A stretch of DNA of 64,000 nucleotides from assembly GCA_021801025.1 (NCBI GenBank), contig JAJYYK010000003.1:62001-126000 (forward strand), written 5' to 3'. The DNA comes from Pseudomonadota bacterium. GTDB lineage: Bacteria; Pseudomonadota; Gammaproteobacteria; Burkholderiales; Sulfuriferulaceae. Positions within the stretch are counted from its first letter, which is position 1. Each line of letters opens with the position of its first letter. The position numbers were made by a program, and so were the translations under genes. Positions 34,696 through 44,890 of the stretch are shown one piece after another. The notes below the pieces were generated by a model. That model worked only from the letters and a program-made list of their open reading frames with translations. It was not told the DNA's origin and searched no databases.

Positions 34696-36290
34696 TACAG
34701 CTTGATTCACGCACAGTGTTGCGCGCCACGCTCTCTTCACGCGGAAAATCAACACTTTTAAAGCTGTTACTGACGACTTTCGTTTTGACCTGCATGTCTG
34801 TCAGTCAGGCTGATGATATGTCATCGGCTGCCGCAACGGTTGCGCCTGTGCCCCCAACCATGAGTACGCCCTCAAACATGAGTACGTCTCCCAACATGAG
34901 TCGCATTGAAACCACCGCTTTAATCACCCTGTTCGCACCTGATGACACGCAGGACTTATCGCAATTCTGTCAAGCAATCCCTTCACTTGCAAACGCCACC
35001 ACACCCGGCCCCAATGACGGCGAGCACTCAACAAATCCAGAAATGGACTTGCTGCTGTCTACCGCACAAAACCTCAATGTCCCTTACGACGCCACAACGG
35101 CAGGGCCACCTGCCAATTTGTGGCAACGGTTGCGCCTGGGTTTTGGAATGAGACCGTCAGACAACCCGCGTATTGCAACCCAGGTCAACTGGTTTACGCA
35201 ACACCCCAATTATCTGATCCGCACCGTGGGTCGCAGCAAACAGTACCTTTACCATATCGTGAATGAAGTACAAAAACGGGGCATGCCAACTGAAATAGCC
35301 TTGTTGCCCATGATAGAAAGTGCTTATAACCCAATGGCTTACTCAGCAAGTCATGCCTCAGGGATTTGGCAGTTTATCCCGTCCACCGGAAAAAACTTCG
35401 GTTTGCGCGAAAACGGCTGGTATGACGGACGGCGCGATGTGGTGGCTGCCACCAAAGCCGCGCTCGATTACCTTGAACGACTGCACCAACAATTTGGTAC
35501 TTGGGAGCTGAGTTTGGCCGCATACAATTGCGGAGAGGGGTGTGTGCAAAATGCCATCGCCAAAAACCAGCGGCTCGGATTGCCCACCGATTACCAGAGC
35601 CTAAGCTTGCCCGCCGAAACACGGGATTATGTCCCAAAATTGCTGGCACTCAAGCAAATTGTAACGACCCCATCCGATACAGGCGTCAATCTGGACAACA
35701 TTCCCAATCAGGCTTATTTCGCCTCAGTCAATCTGAAAAAATCCATGGACGTCCGCGTCGCCGCCAAACTGGCCGATATGCCCATCAAAGACTTTATTTC
35801 ACTTAACCCGGCCTACAACAAACCTGTTATCCTTTCAAATTCCTCTACACAACTTCTGTTGCCTGTCGATAAGGTAGATGTGTTTTCAGATAATTTAAGT
35901 CACTATGCTGACCCGCTGGTCAGCTGGAAAATGTGCGCAGGGCACCGTGGTGAAACTTTAAAAAATGTTGCACTGTCTTGTCATGTGAGCCTTCATACAC
36001 TTCTGGCAGACAATCATATCTCCTTAACAAGAAAAAGAAAACTTGACACTGAGCAATCTTTGTTGATCCCCCTTGCCGAACACACGACGGATTCCCCGAT
36101 CCAGATCGCACTCAATCAATCCACTGAGTTTGACCACCACAAACATAAACAGAGGCACGCGACGTCACATACACGCCGTACGCCACATGGGATCTCAAAA
36201 CACAACACGCATCACATCACACACCCAACCAGGCACGGTTCAATCGCCCACAAATCCAAACCGAAATACAAACACTCACACACGTCTTAA
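34692..36290 (+). CDS. mltD: membrane-bound lytic murein transglycosylase, MltD-like
   Basis: This 532-residue protein has a hydrophobic export signal near residues 20-42 (STLLKLLLTTFVLTCMSVSQA), a disordered Thr/Ser/Pro/Met stretch, and an SLT domain with the catalytic glutamate in ALLPMIESAYNPMAYSASHASGIWQF near residue 200. A LysM-like region follows (ETLKNVALSCHVSLHTLLADN). The C-terminal 50 residues are very rich in His, Lys, Thr and Arg (HHKHKQRH, HTRRTPHG), a peculiar basic tail that could bind peptidoglycan teichoic-like polymers, metal or nothing. It cleaves glycan strands to 1,6-anhydro ends. Confidence 0.92.
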   Translation: MIQLDSRTVLRATLSSRGKSTLLKLLLTTFVLTCMSVSQADDMSSAAATVAPVPPTMSTPSNMSTSPNMSRIETTALITLFAPDDTQDLSQFCQAIPSLANATTPGPNDGEHSTNPEMDLLLSTAQNLNVPYDATTAGPPANLWQRLRLGFGMRPSDNPRIATQVNWFTQHPNYLIRTVGRSKQYLYHIVNEVQKRGMPTEIALLPMIESAYNPMAYSASHASGIWQFIPSTGKNFGLRENGWYDGRRDVVAATKAALDYLERLHQQFGTWELSLAAYNCGEGCVQNAIAKNQRLGLPTDYQSLSLPAETRDYVPKLLALKQIVTTPSDTGVNLDNIPNQAYFASVNLKKSMDVRVAAKLADMPIKDFISLNPAYNKPVILSNSSTQLLLPVDKVDVFSDNLSHYADPLVSWKMCAGHRGETLKNVALSCHVSLHTLLADNHISLTRKRKLDTEQSLLIPLAEHTTDSPIQIALNQSTEFDHHKHKQRHATSHTRRTPHGISKHNTHHITHPTRHGSIAHKSKPKYKHSHTS

Positions 36291-36729
36291 CTGAAATGGT
36301 GTGTCCTGCAGGCCACTGCGGGCAAGACATAATCTGAAATTTCTGCAACGCGCCAGAGTAAAAAGGAATTGCTTTGCTTTGTGTGCAGGCCAGGACTTAT
36401 CCCGACAATTCACCGCATCGATCACCACAGTGTCAGGCCGAAGCCTCCCTGCTCAACCCACTATTTAATCCATGGTACTTCAGGTTTCTGCTGTGCCATA
36501 TGAACGACCCTCCTCATTCCTTGCCGGTTTACTCCCAGACTCCGGACCGGCAGAAGCGCCGAACCCCGCCTTTTAGAGGCGGGGTTCGGCGCTTTGAACG
36601 AAGCTACCCATTACGAATCAGACAGAACTGTCACGATGAATACCGGCATTCAGGCAAGCTGATCCGCTTGCCCCCTCCTGACGCAAAGCTGGCATAGAAT
36701 GCGACCAGGAAGGGGAATGCACAGACAAA
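36291..36729. other. 439-bp region between mltD and cytochrome c4, convergent genes
   Basis: No gene is supported. It contains a structured element at about 36523-36594 (described separately). The rest is unremarkable sequence with an open frame of about 100 codons that matches nothing I know. Confidence 0.6.
36523..36594. repeat. intergenic structured repeat, copy D, with a 17-bp perfect hairpin (also a terminator candidate)
   Basis: TTCCTTGCCGGTTTA begins the element, followed by GGACCGGCAGAAG, which matches GGACAGGCAGAAG of the copy at 60908. The hairpin arms are 36554-36570 (AAGCGCCGAACCCCGCC) and 36578-36594, exact complements, with a 7-base loop. Lying between convergent genes, it could also end transcription from both sides. 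Its CCCCGCC/GGCGGGG core resembles IS200/IS605 end hairpins. Confidence 0.7.
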
Positions 36730-37383
36730 TCAGCGTTGAACAGATAAATAGGCGGCCACTGCTCGTGCCTGATCCCCTGACAAATTGTACGCAACCGGAG
36801 ACATCATCGCTCCCATGCCAGCATAACGATCATTGGTATGCTTAAACACGCTCAATTGCTTCAGGATATAATCCTGATGCTGTGACGCCAGACGCGGAAA
36901 CCCATCGTGACCGTGGCCTTGAGGACCGTGACATGACGCACAAGCCGGTACACTGGTTGCTTCGACGCCATGATGGAAAATTGCGTCGCCCTGCGCCACC
37001 AAACCAGCATTCTTCGCCGCGCCTGGAATGGGAGTTTGCCCTTTGTAATACGCTGCCAATTCATCAATCTGTTTATTGGTCAGGTTACGGGCAATGCCCC
37101 ACATATATTTATACCCAAGCACATCACTGCGATCATGTGAGCGGAAGGCTTTCAACTGCTCGGTCAGGTAAGCAGGTTGCTGCCCAGCCAAACGGGGAAA
37201 AACCGGATTTGTCGAATTACCATCTACGCCGTGACAAATAGCACACACCTGCTCAGCCAGCGTTCTGCCTGACACACTGGGATCGTTCAAGTCGCGGGTC
37301 GATTCGGTATCGGATTTCAGATTGCTACACCCTGTCGCCAGCAGTGCAGCCCCTAACACAACTGAAAGGATTGCTTTGTTCAT
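36730..37383 (-). CDS. diheme cytochrome c4, predicted lipoprotein
   Basis: From the ATG at 37383 the protein has 217 residues and begins MNKAILSVVLGAALLATGC, a lipoprotein signal with Cys19. Two heme motifs are visible, CAICH (residues 47-51) and CASCH (residues 148-152), with probable distal methionines in GYKYMWGIARNL and GAMMSPVAYNLSG. Cytochrome c4 carries electrons in the periplasm, usually to terminal oxidases; a lipid anchor is a variation. It lies 64 bases after the cytochrome-porin gene on the same strand, so electron flow from outer membrane to c4 is a reasonable inference. Seven residues upstream of the chosen start are also open. Confidence 0.93.
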   Translation of the reverse strand: MNKAILSVVLGAALLATGCSNLKSDTESTRDLNDPSVSGRTLAEQVCAICHGVDGNSTNPVFPRLAGQQPAYLTEQLKAFRSHDRSDVLGYKYMWGIARNLTNKQIDELAAYYKGQTPIPGAAKNAGLVAQGDAIFHHGVEATSVPACASCHGPQGHGHDGFPRLASQHQDYILKQLSVFKHTNDRYAGMGAMMSPVAYNLSGDQARAVAAYLSVQR

Positions 37384-37447
37384 CGTCTCATTCTCCCAAT
37401 TCAATTAAATTCGAATCGCACAGAGGGCGCGATTCGAGCGTTCGTCA

Positions 37448-38872
37448 TTAAAATGCGGTCCACGCATAAAGGAAGGTGGTGTCATTTTGTGATGCATTCA
37501 AAGTGGTGCCATTATCCCTGCTGAACAGGGTGTACTGGAGACCAATCCGAACGTTCCGTACAGGCATGAAGAAAACTTCTGGTGTCCATCCTTCCGAGCC
37601 TAGATTCGCTGTTTGAAATGCCCCAAAACCATTGGCCAGAGTACCGCTCGGATTGGCGGCAGTCACATTGTTGCTGGAATTAGTTACATTGAAGTAAGAC
37701 AATGCTGTCCCGTAATGCGCCTCATAGGTGTAGGAGGCTTTGGCCTGAAAAGCATTACTGCTGTCTGACGCGCCGCCGCCACCATATAAAACCTGCTCAT
37801 TGGCATCCTCCATCTCGACAGTGACCACATGCGGATCCGACAAATATTGATACTGGAAATCCACCATGTTGTCGCGATGTTCATCAGTGGGTCCGCCAAC
37901 ATTACCAAAAGCACCAAAATTAGATTCATAGACATTGGCATCGAGATAAGTGTAACCAATCATGGCATTGCTCGTGCCCCAGTCATGGGTAAGCGCCACG
38001 CGCACATAGGGATTCGTGCCCTGAATGTAAGTTTGCTGCCCGTTGTAATTATGCGTCAGGAAAGAAAATACGCCATCCCCGGTACGATACCCGGCCAAAT
38101 CCACATACAGCGTTTTATTCCAATAGGCATAAGCACCTGCACCCACTACCGATTGCCCCAGTTGTTGGGACAACAGCATGGGCAGCAAAGCTGAACCTGT
38201 GCCCGTTGCACCCGGCACCACACCATACCCGTACACACCCGAACTGTTCCACACGTCTTCGAAGCCGGGGTTATTGTTCACATCAATACCCCAAACGAGA
38301 TCTGTTTGATCGTTAACGATGTGTTTCGCATAACGGATATCAGCGTTATTGGAATACATACGCCCTGATTGGTGACCCGAACCTGCATAATTGTTAAAGG
38401 TATATTGCGCCATCGCACCGATGCTGTCAGTTAACTTGCCGCCCGCAAACAAACTGGCTTTATCAAAGGTTGGGGTGCCATTGGCCTGCGTCCCAGTGCC
38501 GCCATTTTGGGCGCCACCAGGCGCACCTGAGGCTGAAGGTGCAGAAGTACTGGAAAATGACAGTGTTGCCGCAATCGGGATTAACTGACGTTTTCCCAAG
38601 GTATACCCGGTCAACTTGAACATGCGGCCATAGGGCGTCAACTCCGGAAATTTTCCACCCGCATGACATGCCTGGCAATTCTGGCCGGTTTGCCGCGCGA
38701 ACAACGGCAATGCAGCAGCATCCATTGATGCCACGGTGCTGACGGCGGTCAGCAATGCAATGGATACGCCCTGCCAGGTTACCTTTTGCGCTACTGCACG
38801 CCACATGGGCGCCGCCATTGATTCAATCTTGTGCAACAAATTGAATTTTTTCTTAAAAGTTAAGACATTCAT
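37448..38872 (-). CDS. monoheme cytochrome fused to an outer-membrane porin-like barrel (Cyc2-like layout)
   Basis: The ATG at 38872 follows GAGGGAAAGA and gives 474 residues; an in-frame extension to 39013 lacks a ribosome-binding site. A long N-terminal signal (SIALLTAVSTVASMDAAA) is followed by ARQTGQNCQACHAGGKFPEL with a single CxxCH at residues 66-70, then YGRMFKLTGYTLG. The remaining 380 residues are rich in Gly, Asn, Tyr and alternating patterns typical of beta-barrels, ending in the aromatic TTFLYAWTAF. Iron-oxidising Cyc2 proteins share this layout (CxxCH, then FP-L---GR-FK--GYT). Related heme-porins of unknown substrate occur in many betaproteobacteria, so oxidation of iron is possible, not shown. 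Confidence 0.85.
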   Translation of the reverse strand: MNVLTFKKKFNLLHKIESMAAPMWRAVAQKVTWQGVSIALLTAVSTVASMDAAALPLFARQTGQNCQACHAGGKFPELTPYGRMFKLTGYTLGKRQLIPIAATLSFSSTSAPSASGAPGGAQNGGTGTQANGTPTFDKASLFAGGKLTDSIGAMAQYTFNNYAGSGHQSGRMYSNNADIRYAKHIVNDQTDLVWGIDVNNNPGFEDVWNSSGVYGYGVVPGATGTGSALLPMLLSQQLGQSVVGAGAYAYWNKTLYVDLAGYRTGDGVFSFLTHNYNGQQTYIQGTNPYVRVALTHDWGTSNAMIGYTYLDANVYESNFGAFGNVGGPTDEHRDNMVDFQYQYLSDPHVVTVEMEDANEQVLYGGGGASDSSNAFQAKASYTYEAHYGTALSYFNVTNSSNNVTAANPSGTLANGFGAFQTANLGSEGWTPEVFFMPVRNVRIGLQYTLFSRDNGTTLNASQNDTTFLYAWTAF

Positions 38873-39653
38873 TCTTTCCCTCACTCCCCAAGTTAAAAGA
38901 CCGTCCACAAAAAACCCAATCACACCATCGCATCGCACAAAATAAACATAAAAGGATATTAAAGTATCTTTATATGTTAAAAAAAATTTCTTCACTGACT
39001 CAATAGCAGCCATATCAATGCATTACCGTTACAAATCAGCTTTTCTTACACCGAACGGGCGTCACACACGCCATCTCAGCCACAATTCGCGATACCCACG
39101 CATCGAAATTTTCTCAATTCGGCATACGCCATGATTCACAAGAAAGCCATTTTGCGCGTAGGTAATGTAACAAATAACGCTGACATAAACCTTACACCCA
39201 CAAAATTTGGGATGCGCACGCACTTCAAAGGCAGGTATAACCTGCGCCGATCCGGGCATTAGCGCTTGTGCAAGCCTTTCATCTTTAACATCAATGATAT
39301 TAAAAATCATGCAGATAATATTTCATACAGCAGGGGAACTTCATGCCAAATCTTGCAACAGCGGTATGCCAGCGCCGAAACGGGCAAGTCAAAAACAGAC
39401 ACCGGCCTCTCGAATGATTGAGCGTGTAGGGGAAATTTTTGGATGTTTTGCTGATCGACGAAAAAACATCCATTCAAATAATGGAAGAAAAATTGGTGAC
39501 GTTTACACGAGTAGCGGTAAAATTGATCATGGGATGACAAACGTTCCCAAACGAACGGATTTAGCCAACACAGGTCCGATGAGGCAAAATAACTGACATG
39601 CTGGTCAGCACATCAACGGTGTACTGACTTGTCAATAAAAGGAAAACACACAT
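38873..39653. other. 781-bp divergent intergenic region between the cytochrome-porin and the aldo-keto reductase
   Basis: I see no supported gene. A minus-strand frame at 39310-39062 (82 codons) and an overlapping plus-strand frame at 39207-39596 have no ribosome-binding sites and no recognisable family. They could be remnants. The region must hold the promoters of both flanking genes; none was convincing by eye. Confidence 0.5.
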
Positions 39654-40691
39654 ATGGATTACCGCACACTGGGTCACAGCACACTCAAAGTTTCGGCTGT
39701 TTGTTTGGGCAGCATGACATGGGGAGAACAAAACAGTGAAACCGATGCGCATGCCCAATTGAACATGGCGCAGGAACATGGCATTAATTTCATCGATACC
39801 GCCGAAATGTATCCGGTCCCGCCTCGCGCCGAAACCTGCCACCGGACTGAAACATTTATCGGTCATTGGCTAAAACACCAGGCCCGCGACCAATGGATCA
39901 TTGCCACCAAAGCCGCTGGGCCACGCCGGGCCATGAACTGGATACGCAGTGGGCCAGCGGCGTTTGATCGCATCAACCTGCGTGCCGCAGTCGACGCTTC
40001 GCTGACCCGACTACACACGGACTATATCGATTTGTACCAGTTACATTGGCCAGAACGCAACGTACCGATGTTTGGACAGTACCAGTTTGACCCATCACAA
40101 GAAACCGCCGCCGTCAGCATCCATGTCCAGCTTGAAGTACTGGCTGAGTTGGTCAAAGAAGGAAAAATACGCTACATCGGGCTGTCGAATGAAACGGCAT
40201 GGGGCATCATGGAATTTTTGCGTCTTGCTGATCAATACGACTTACCCCGAATAGTTTCAGTACAAAACGCTTACAATCTCATCAACCGAAGCTACGAATT
40301 TAGTTTGGCTGAAATCAGCTTTCGTGAAAATGTAAGCCTCCTGGCATATTCGCCTTTGGCATTTGGCCTGCTCACAGGGAAATACCTGGATAATCCACTG
40401 TCACACGGGCGAGTCAACGATTTTACCGGGTTCGCTCAACGTTATGCCAAGCCCAATGTCGCCCCGGCCGTCGCTGCATACGCAGCCCTGGCGCGCGAAC
40501 AGGGACTCAGTGCAGCACAACTGGCGTTGTCATTCGTCTATCACCGCTGGTTTGTCACCAGCACCATCATCGGCGCCACCAGTCTGATACAACTGGAAGA
40601 AAATCTGGCCGCATGGGAAACGCGCTTATCGATTGAACAAATACAACAAATTGAAGCCATTCATCTTCGTTTCATGAACCCTGCCCCCTGA
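39654..40691 (+). CDS. NADP(H)-dependent aldo-keto reductase, Tas-like
   Basis: This 345-residue enzyme starts MDYRTLGHSTLKVSAVCLGSMTWGEQN and matches Tas of E. coli. The aldo-keto reductase tetrad is seen as Asp and Tyr in FIDTAEMYPVP, Lys in WIIATKAAGP and His in LYQLHWPERN. A late STIIGATSLIQLEENLAAW helps bind NADP. The substrate is unknown. The start has AAAAGGAAA upstream. It is alone on this strand, convergent with the barstar-like gene. Confidence 0.93.
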   Translation: MDYRTLGHSTLKVSAVCLGSMTWGEQNSETDAHAQLNMAQEHGINFIDTAEMYPVPPRAETCHRTETFIGHWLKHQARDQWIIATKAAGPRRAMNWIRSGPAAFDRINLRAAVDASLTRLHTDYIDLYQLHWPERNVPMFGQYQFDPSQETAAVSIHVQLEVLAELVKEGKIRYIGLSNETAWGIMEFLRLADQYDLPRIVSVQNAYNLINRSYEFSLAEISFRENVSLLAYSPLAFGLLTGKYLDNPLSHGRVNDFTGFAQRYAKPNVAPAVAAYAALAREQGLSAAQLALSFVYHRWFVTSTIIGATSLIQLEENLAAWETRLSIEQIQQIEAIHLRFMNPAP

Positions 40692-40759
40692 CAGGCAATC
40701 CGAATTGCCGCCAAAAATCATGAAAAGGCACAGTCGTTATACCTGTTTCTGCCCGGTAG

Positions 40760-40786
40760 CTCACTCTCCTGGAGGAAAAGAGTGAG
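40760..40786. terminator. hairpin between convergent aldo-keto reductase and barstar-like genes
   Basis: CTCACTCT (40760-40767) pairs with AGAGTGAG (40779-40786), with an inner CTCCTGGAG that can extend the fold. It lies between two convergent genes. There is no T run, so the terminator call is moderate. Confidence 0.45.
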
Positions 40787-40839
40787 GACATCCGGTTACG
40801 CGAGTTTCTCAGCAGCAAAGGTCAAAATTCAGGTTAGGC

Positions 40840-41103
40840 TCAACGCAAAGTAAAACTAAAATCATCACGCTCAGCGACAGCGTCCGCCAAAATTTCCAGC
40901 AACATCCAGTAATCTTCACCCAGCGCATCCCGGCTAAGACCGGGACGCTCCCAAATCAATTCCAAAGGACCTTCCACAACGATCAGCGTTTCCCACAACG
41001 CGTCCATATCTCGTTCGAAATCAACAGGAAAATTAAAAGCAACACTCAGTTGCTGATAAAAACTGTCAAGCTTCGTCAATTGTTGCAATCGGCAAGTCTT
41101 CAT
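40840..41103 (-). CDS. barstar-family protein (orphan inhibitor)
   Basis: This 87-residue protein has the barstar pattern: LTKLDSFYQQLSVAFNFPVDFERDMDALWETLIVVEGPLELIWERPG, with the conserved phrase F-(F/Y)--N/D-DALWE-L. Barstar inhibits the ribonuclease barnase; many bacteria carry barstar-like genes without a nearby RNase, and no barnase gene is visible in this window. It lies 25 bases after the PhoH gene on the same strand, so the two may share a transcript. Confidence 0.88.
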   Translation of the reverse strand: MKTCRLQQLTKLDSFYQQLSVAFNFPVDFERDMDALWETLIVVEGPLELIWERPGLSRDALGEDYWMLLEILADAVAERDDFSFTLR

Positions 41104-41128
41104 ATTTATCCTCCAAAGTTACCTTGAT

Positions 41129-42529
41129 TTAAAGCACTTCTCCCGCATAATCCGCCAAACGGGACCTTTCACCGCGCGCTAAAGTAATATGCCCACCATG
41201 TGCCCACCCCTTAAAACGGTCAACCACATAAGTCAAACCTGAGCTGCCTTCAGTCAGATAAGGGGTATCAATCTGTGAGATGTTGCCCAAACACACCACT
41301 TTAGTGCCGGGCCCAGCACGGGTAATCAATGTTTTCATTTGTTTTGGCGTCAGATTTTGCGCTTCGTCAATAATCAGCAACTTGTTAAGAAAAGTGCGTC
41401 CGCGCATAAAATTAAGCGATTTAATTTTGATGCGTGAACGAATCAGATCCTGTGTTGCCGCACGTCCCCAATCCCCAGCGGCATCATCGGTCTTGTTGAG
41501 TACATCCAGATTATCTTCCAAAGCCCCCATCCATGGACTCATTTTCTCTTCTTCCGTACCCGGCAGAAAACCAATGTCTTCACCCACCGGCACAGTCACC
41601 CGCGTCATAATAATTTCTGTGTACCGCTTATGCTCTATGGTTTGGGTCAATGCTGCGGCCAGGGTCAGTAATGTCTTGCCGGTTCCCGCTTGTCCCAATA
41701 AGGTGACAAAATCGATTTCGGGGTCCATCAGTACATTCAAAGCAAAATTCTGTTCACGATTCCGCGCCACAATGCCCCAAATATTATTTTTTTGGTGCGT
41801 ATAGTCTTTAATGGTTTGCAGTCGTGCCGTTTTACCATCCACTGCGCTCACTACTGCATAAAATGGCACGTCATTTTCCAGATAAACGAATTCATTCACC
41901 AACAATTGGCTCACCAGTGGGCCACGAATATTGTACCAAGTCCGACCATCGGTCTGGCCAGACTCCATGCCCTGACTGTGGCTGTCCCAGAAATTGGCTG
42001 GCAATTCACGCATCCCGACATACAACAAGTCGGTGTCTTCCAATACCTTGTCGTTAAAATAGTCTTCTGCTGCCAACCCCAGTGCCCGCGCCTTGATCCG
42101 CATGTTGATGTCTTTGGAAACCAAAATCACCGCACGTTCGGGATAGGCATCGCGCAGCCCGAGCACCACGCCCAGGATTTGATTGTCCACTTTCGCAGAG
42201 GGCAGACTATCGGGCAAATGACCATGTACGGCACGCGTTTGCAAAAACAGTCGCCCTGTGGCCGATTTCCTGGTTTTGCTTCGCAAGGGGATGCCATCGT
42301 CAATGGCGGTTTCGAAACCGGAAACAATTTCATCGAGAAAACGGCTGGCCTGACGTGCATTGCGAGCCACCTCCGTCATGCCTTTTTTATTCTGGTCCAA
42401 CTCTTCCAGCGTCGCCATGGGGAGAAACACATCATGTTCCTCAAATCGAAATAAACTGGTTGGATCGTGCATCAGCACATTGGTGTCCAACACAAACAAC
42501 TTGCTCGCTACGACCGTTTTCCTGGGCAT
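41129..42529 (-). CDS. PhoH-family ATPase with an N-terminal PIN domain (PhoH2-like)
   Basis: This 466-residue protein begins with a PIN nuclease domain (KLFVLDTNVLMHDPTSLF, then ARNARQASRFLDEI, and VILVSKDINMRIKARALG), about residues 10-150. A PhoH-type ATPase follows with Walker A LLGQAGTGKTLLTLAAAL near residue 280 and Walker B LLIIDEAQNLTPKQMKTLI. PIN-PhoH proteins unwind and cleave RNA in the one studied case, and are often linked to toxin-antitoxin systems. It lies 3 bases after the bcp gene on the same strand. Confidence 0.94.
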   Translation of the reverse strand: MPRKTVVASKLFVLDTNVLMHDPTSLFRFEEHDVFLPMATLEELDQNKKGMTEVARNARQASRFLDEIVSGFETAIDDGIPLRSKTRKSATGRLFLQTRAVHGHLPDSLPSAKVDNQILGVVLGLRDAYPERAVILVSKDINMRIKARALGLAAEDYFNDKVLEDTDLLYVGMRELPANFWDSHSQGMESGQTDGRTWYNIRGPLVSQLLVNEFVYLENDVPFYAVVSAVDGKTARLQTIKDYTHQKNNIWGIVARNREQNFALNVLMDPEIDFVTLLGQAGTGKTLLTLAAALTQTIEHKRYTEIIMTRVTVPVGEDIGFLPGTEEEKMSPWMGALEDNLDVLNKTDDAAGDWGRAATQDLIRSRIKIKSLNFMRGRTFLNKLLIIDEAQNLTPKQMKTLITRAGPGTKVVCLGNISQIDTPYLTEGSSGLTYVVDRFKGWAHGGHITLARGERSRLADYAGEVL

Positions 42530-42532
42530 TGA

Positions 42533-42982
42533 TTATTTCTCCGTAAGGGATTTCAAGGTTTCCAATACATTTTCAACATGCCCGCTGGCGCTAATGCCAC
42601 GCCATTCATTGATCAATTGACCTGACTCATCGAACAAAAAGGTGCTGCGTTCTATCCCCCTGACATCTTTGCCATACAGCTTCTTTTGCTTCATCACCTC
42701 AAACAGTTGGCACACTTTTTCTTCGGTGTCTGCCAGCAGTGCGAAGGGCAAACCTAACTTGGTCCTGAATTTTTCGTGTGAATTCAAACTATCGCGCGAA
42801 ATGCCCACAATTTCAGTACCAAGACGTTCAAATTCAGGATACCGGTCACGAAAATCGGCGCTTTCCATGGTGCAGCCCGACGTGTCATCCTTCGGATAGA
42901 AATACACCACCAGTTTTTTACCCCGGGCATCCTGCCAATGAAAAGTTTTGCCGCCGGTTGCGGGTAAAGAAAAATCTTGCAT
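42533..42982 (-). CDS. bcp: peroxiredoxin, Bcp/PrxQ type
   Basis: The ATG at 42982 follows GGAGATGATGAC; the frame upstream overlaps smr and is not needed. The product has 149 residues: MQDFSLPATGGKTFHWQDARGKKLVVYFYPKDDTSGCTMESADFRDRYPEF. The peroxidatic Cys is in TSGCTMES. The resolving Cys five residues later, present in many Bcp proteins, is absent (Ala), so resolution may use the later Cys (KVCQLFEVMKQK) or an external thiol. It reduces peroxides with thioredoxin; trxB lies 600 bases away on the same strand. Confidence 0.95.
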   Translation of the reverse strand: MQDFSLPATGGKTFHWQDARGKKLVVYFYPKDDTSGCTMESADFRDRYPEFERLGTEIVGISRDSLNSHEKFRTKLGLPFALLADTEEKVCQLFEVMKQKKLYGKDVRGIERSTFLFDESGQLINEWRGISASGHVENVLETLKSLTEK

Positions 42983-42996
42983 GTCATCATCTCCGT

Positions 42997-43548
42997 TCAA
43001 ACAATTTTTAGTAATACAACAACAGCCCCTGAGCCACCATCGGAGGGCGGGGCAGGACAAAACGCCAACACGGCATCACGCTGCGCCAACCAGGCAGGTA
43101 ATAATTGGCGCAACACACCCAAACCATCAGGAGAGTTCATGCCCTTACCATGTATGATCCGCACGCACCGGATGTGCTGGTGACCACAATGTTCAAGAAA
43201 CCGCACCAGACTTGTCCGCGCGGCATCTCGCGTCAAACCGTGCAGATCCAGCTCGGCTTGCACACCCCAATAGTCCCGGCGCAAGCGGCGCAACACTTCT
43301 TTTTGCAAACCGGAGCGCGCGAATACGCCTGTTTCAGGATCATATCTGCCTTTCAGGCCAGCCATAGAATCCGTCAAACCATCAAGTTCGACCACCTCTT
43401 TTATCCGTGATTTTGCCTGTTGTTTGGGCAAGACCACTTCAGGCGCGATTCGCCCGGCATCCGCTAACGGACGCACATCCTGCATCAGGTTGCGGAAAAT
43501 ACTCGCCTCATCAAGCGAATTGATCTGTAATGGCGTTTTATCAGGCAT
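42997..43548 (-). CDS. Smr-domain protein (SmrA-like)
   Basis: This 183-residue protein has a helical N-terminal region and a Smr domain with LDLHGLTRDAARTSLVRFLEHC and RCVRIIHGKGMNSPDG. The LDLHG and HGKG motifs are those of nicking or RNA-cleaving Smr proteins. It is likely a nuclease involved in RNA or DNA processing. It lies between trxB (48 bases) and bcp (14 bases) on the same strand. Confidence 0.92.
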   Translation of the reverse strand: MPDKTPLQINSLDEASIFRNLMQDVRPLADAGRIAPEVVLPKQQAKSRIKEVVELDGLTDSMAGLKGRYDPETGVFARSGLQKEVLRRLRRDYWGVQAELDLHGLTRDAARTSLVRFLEHCGHQHIRCVRIIHGKGMNSPDGLGVLRQLLPAWLAQRDAVLAFCPAPPSDGGSGAVVVLLKIV

Positions 43549-43596
43549 GATCGGCCAGTTTCAGGTGTAAAATTCGGCGTAACACGAGACTTCCGA

Positions 43597-44890
<1,294 letters not shown>

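Noticed and set aside
39062-39596. Overlapping frames on both strands in the region before the aldo-keto reductase
   Set aside because: Neither has a ribosome-binding site or a recognisable family; reported only as an intergenic region that may hold remnants.
41792-42454. 220-codon plus-strand open frame inside the PIN-PhoH gene
   Set aside because: Opposite to an unmistakable PIN-PhoH ATPase; it is a shadow frame.
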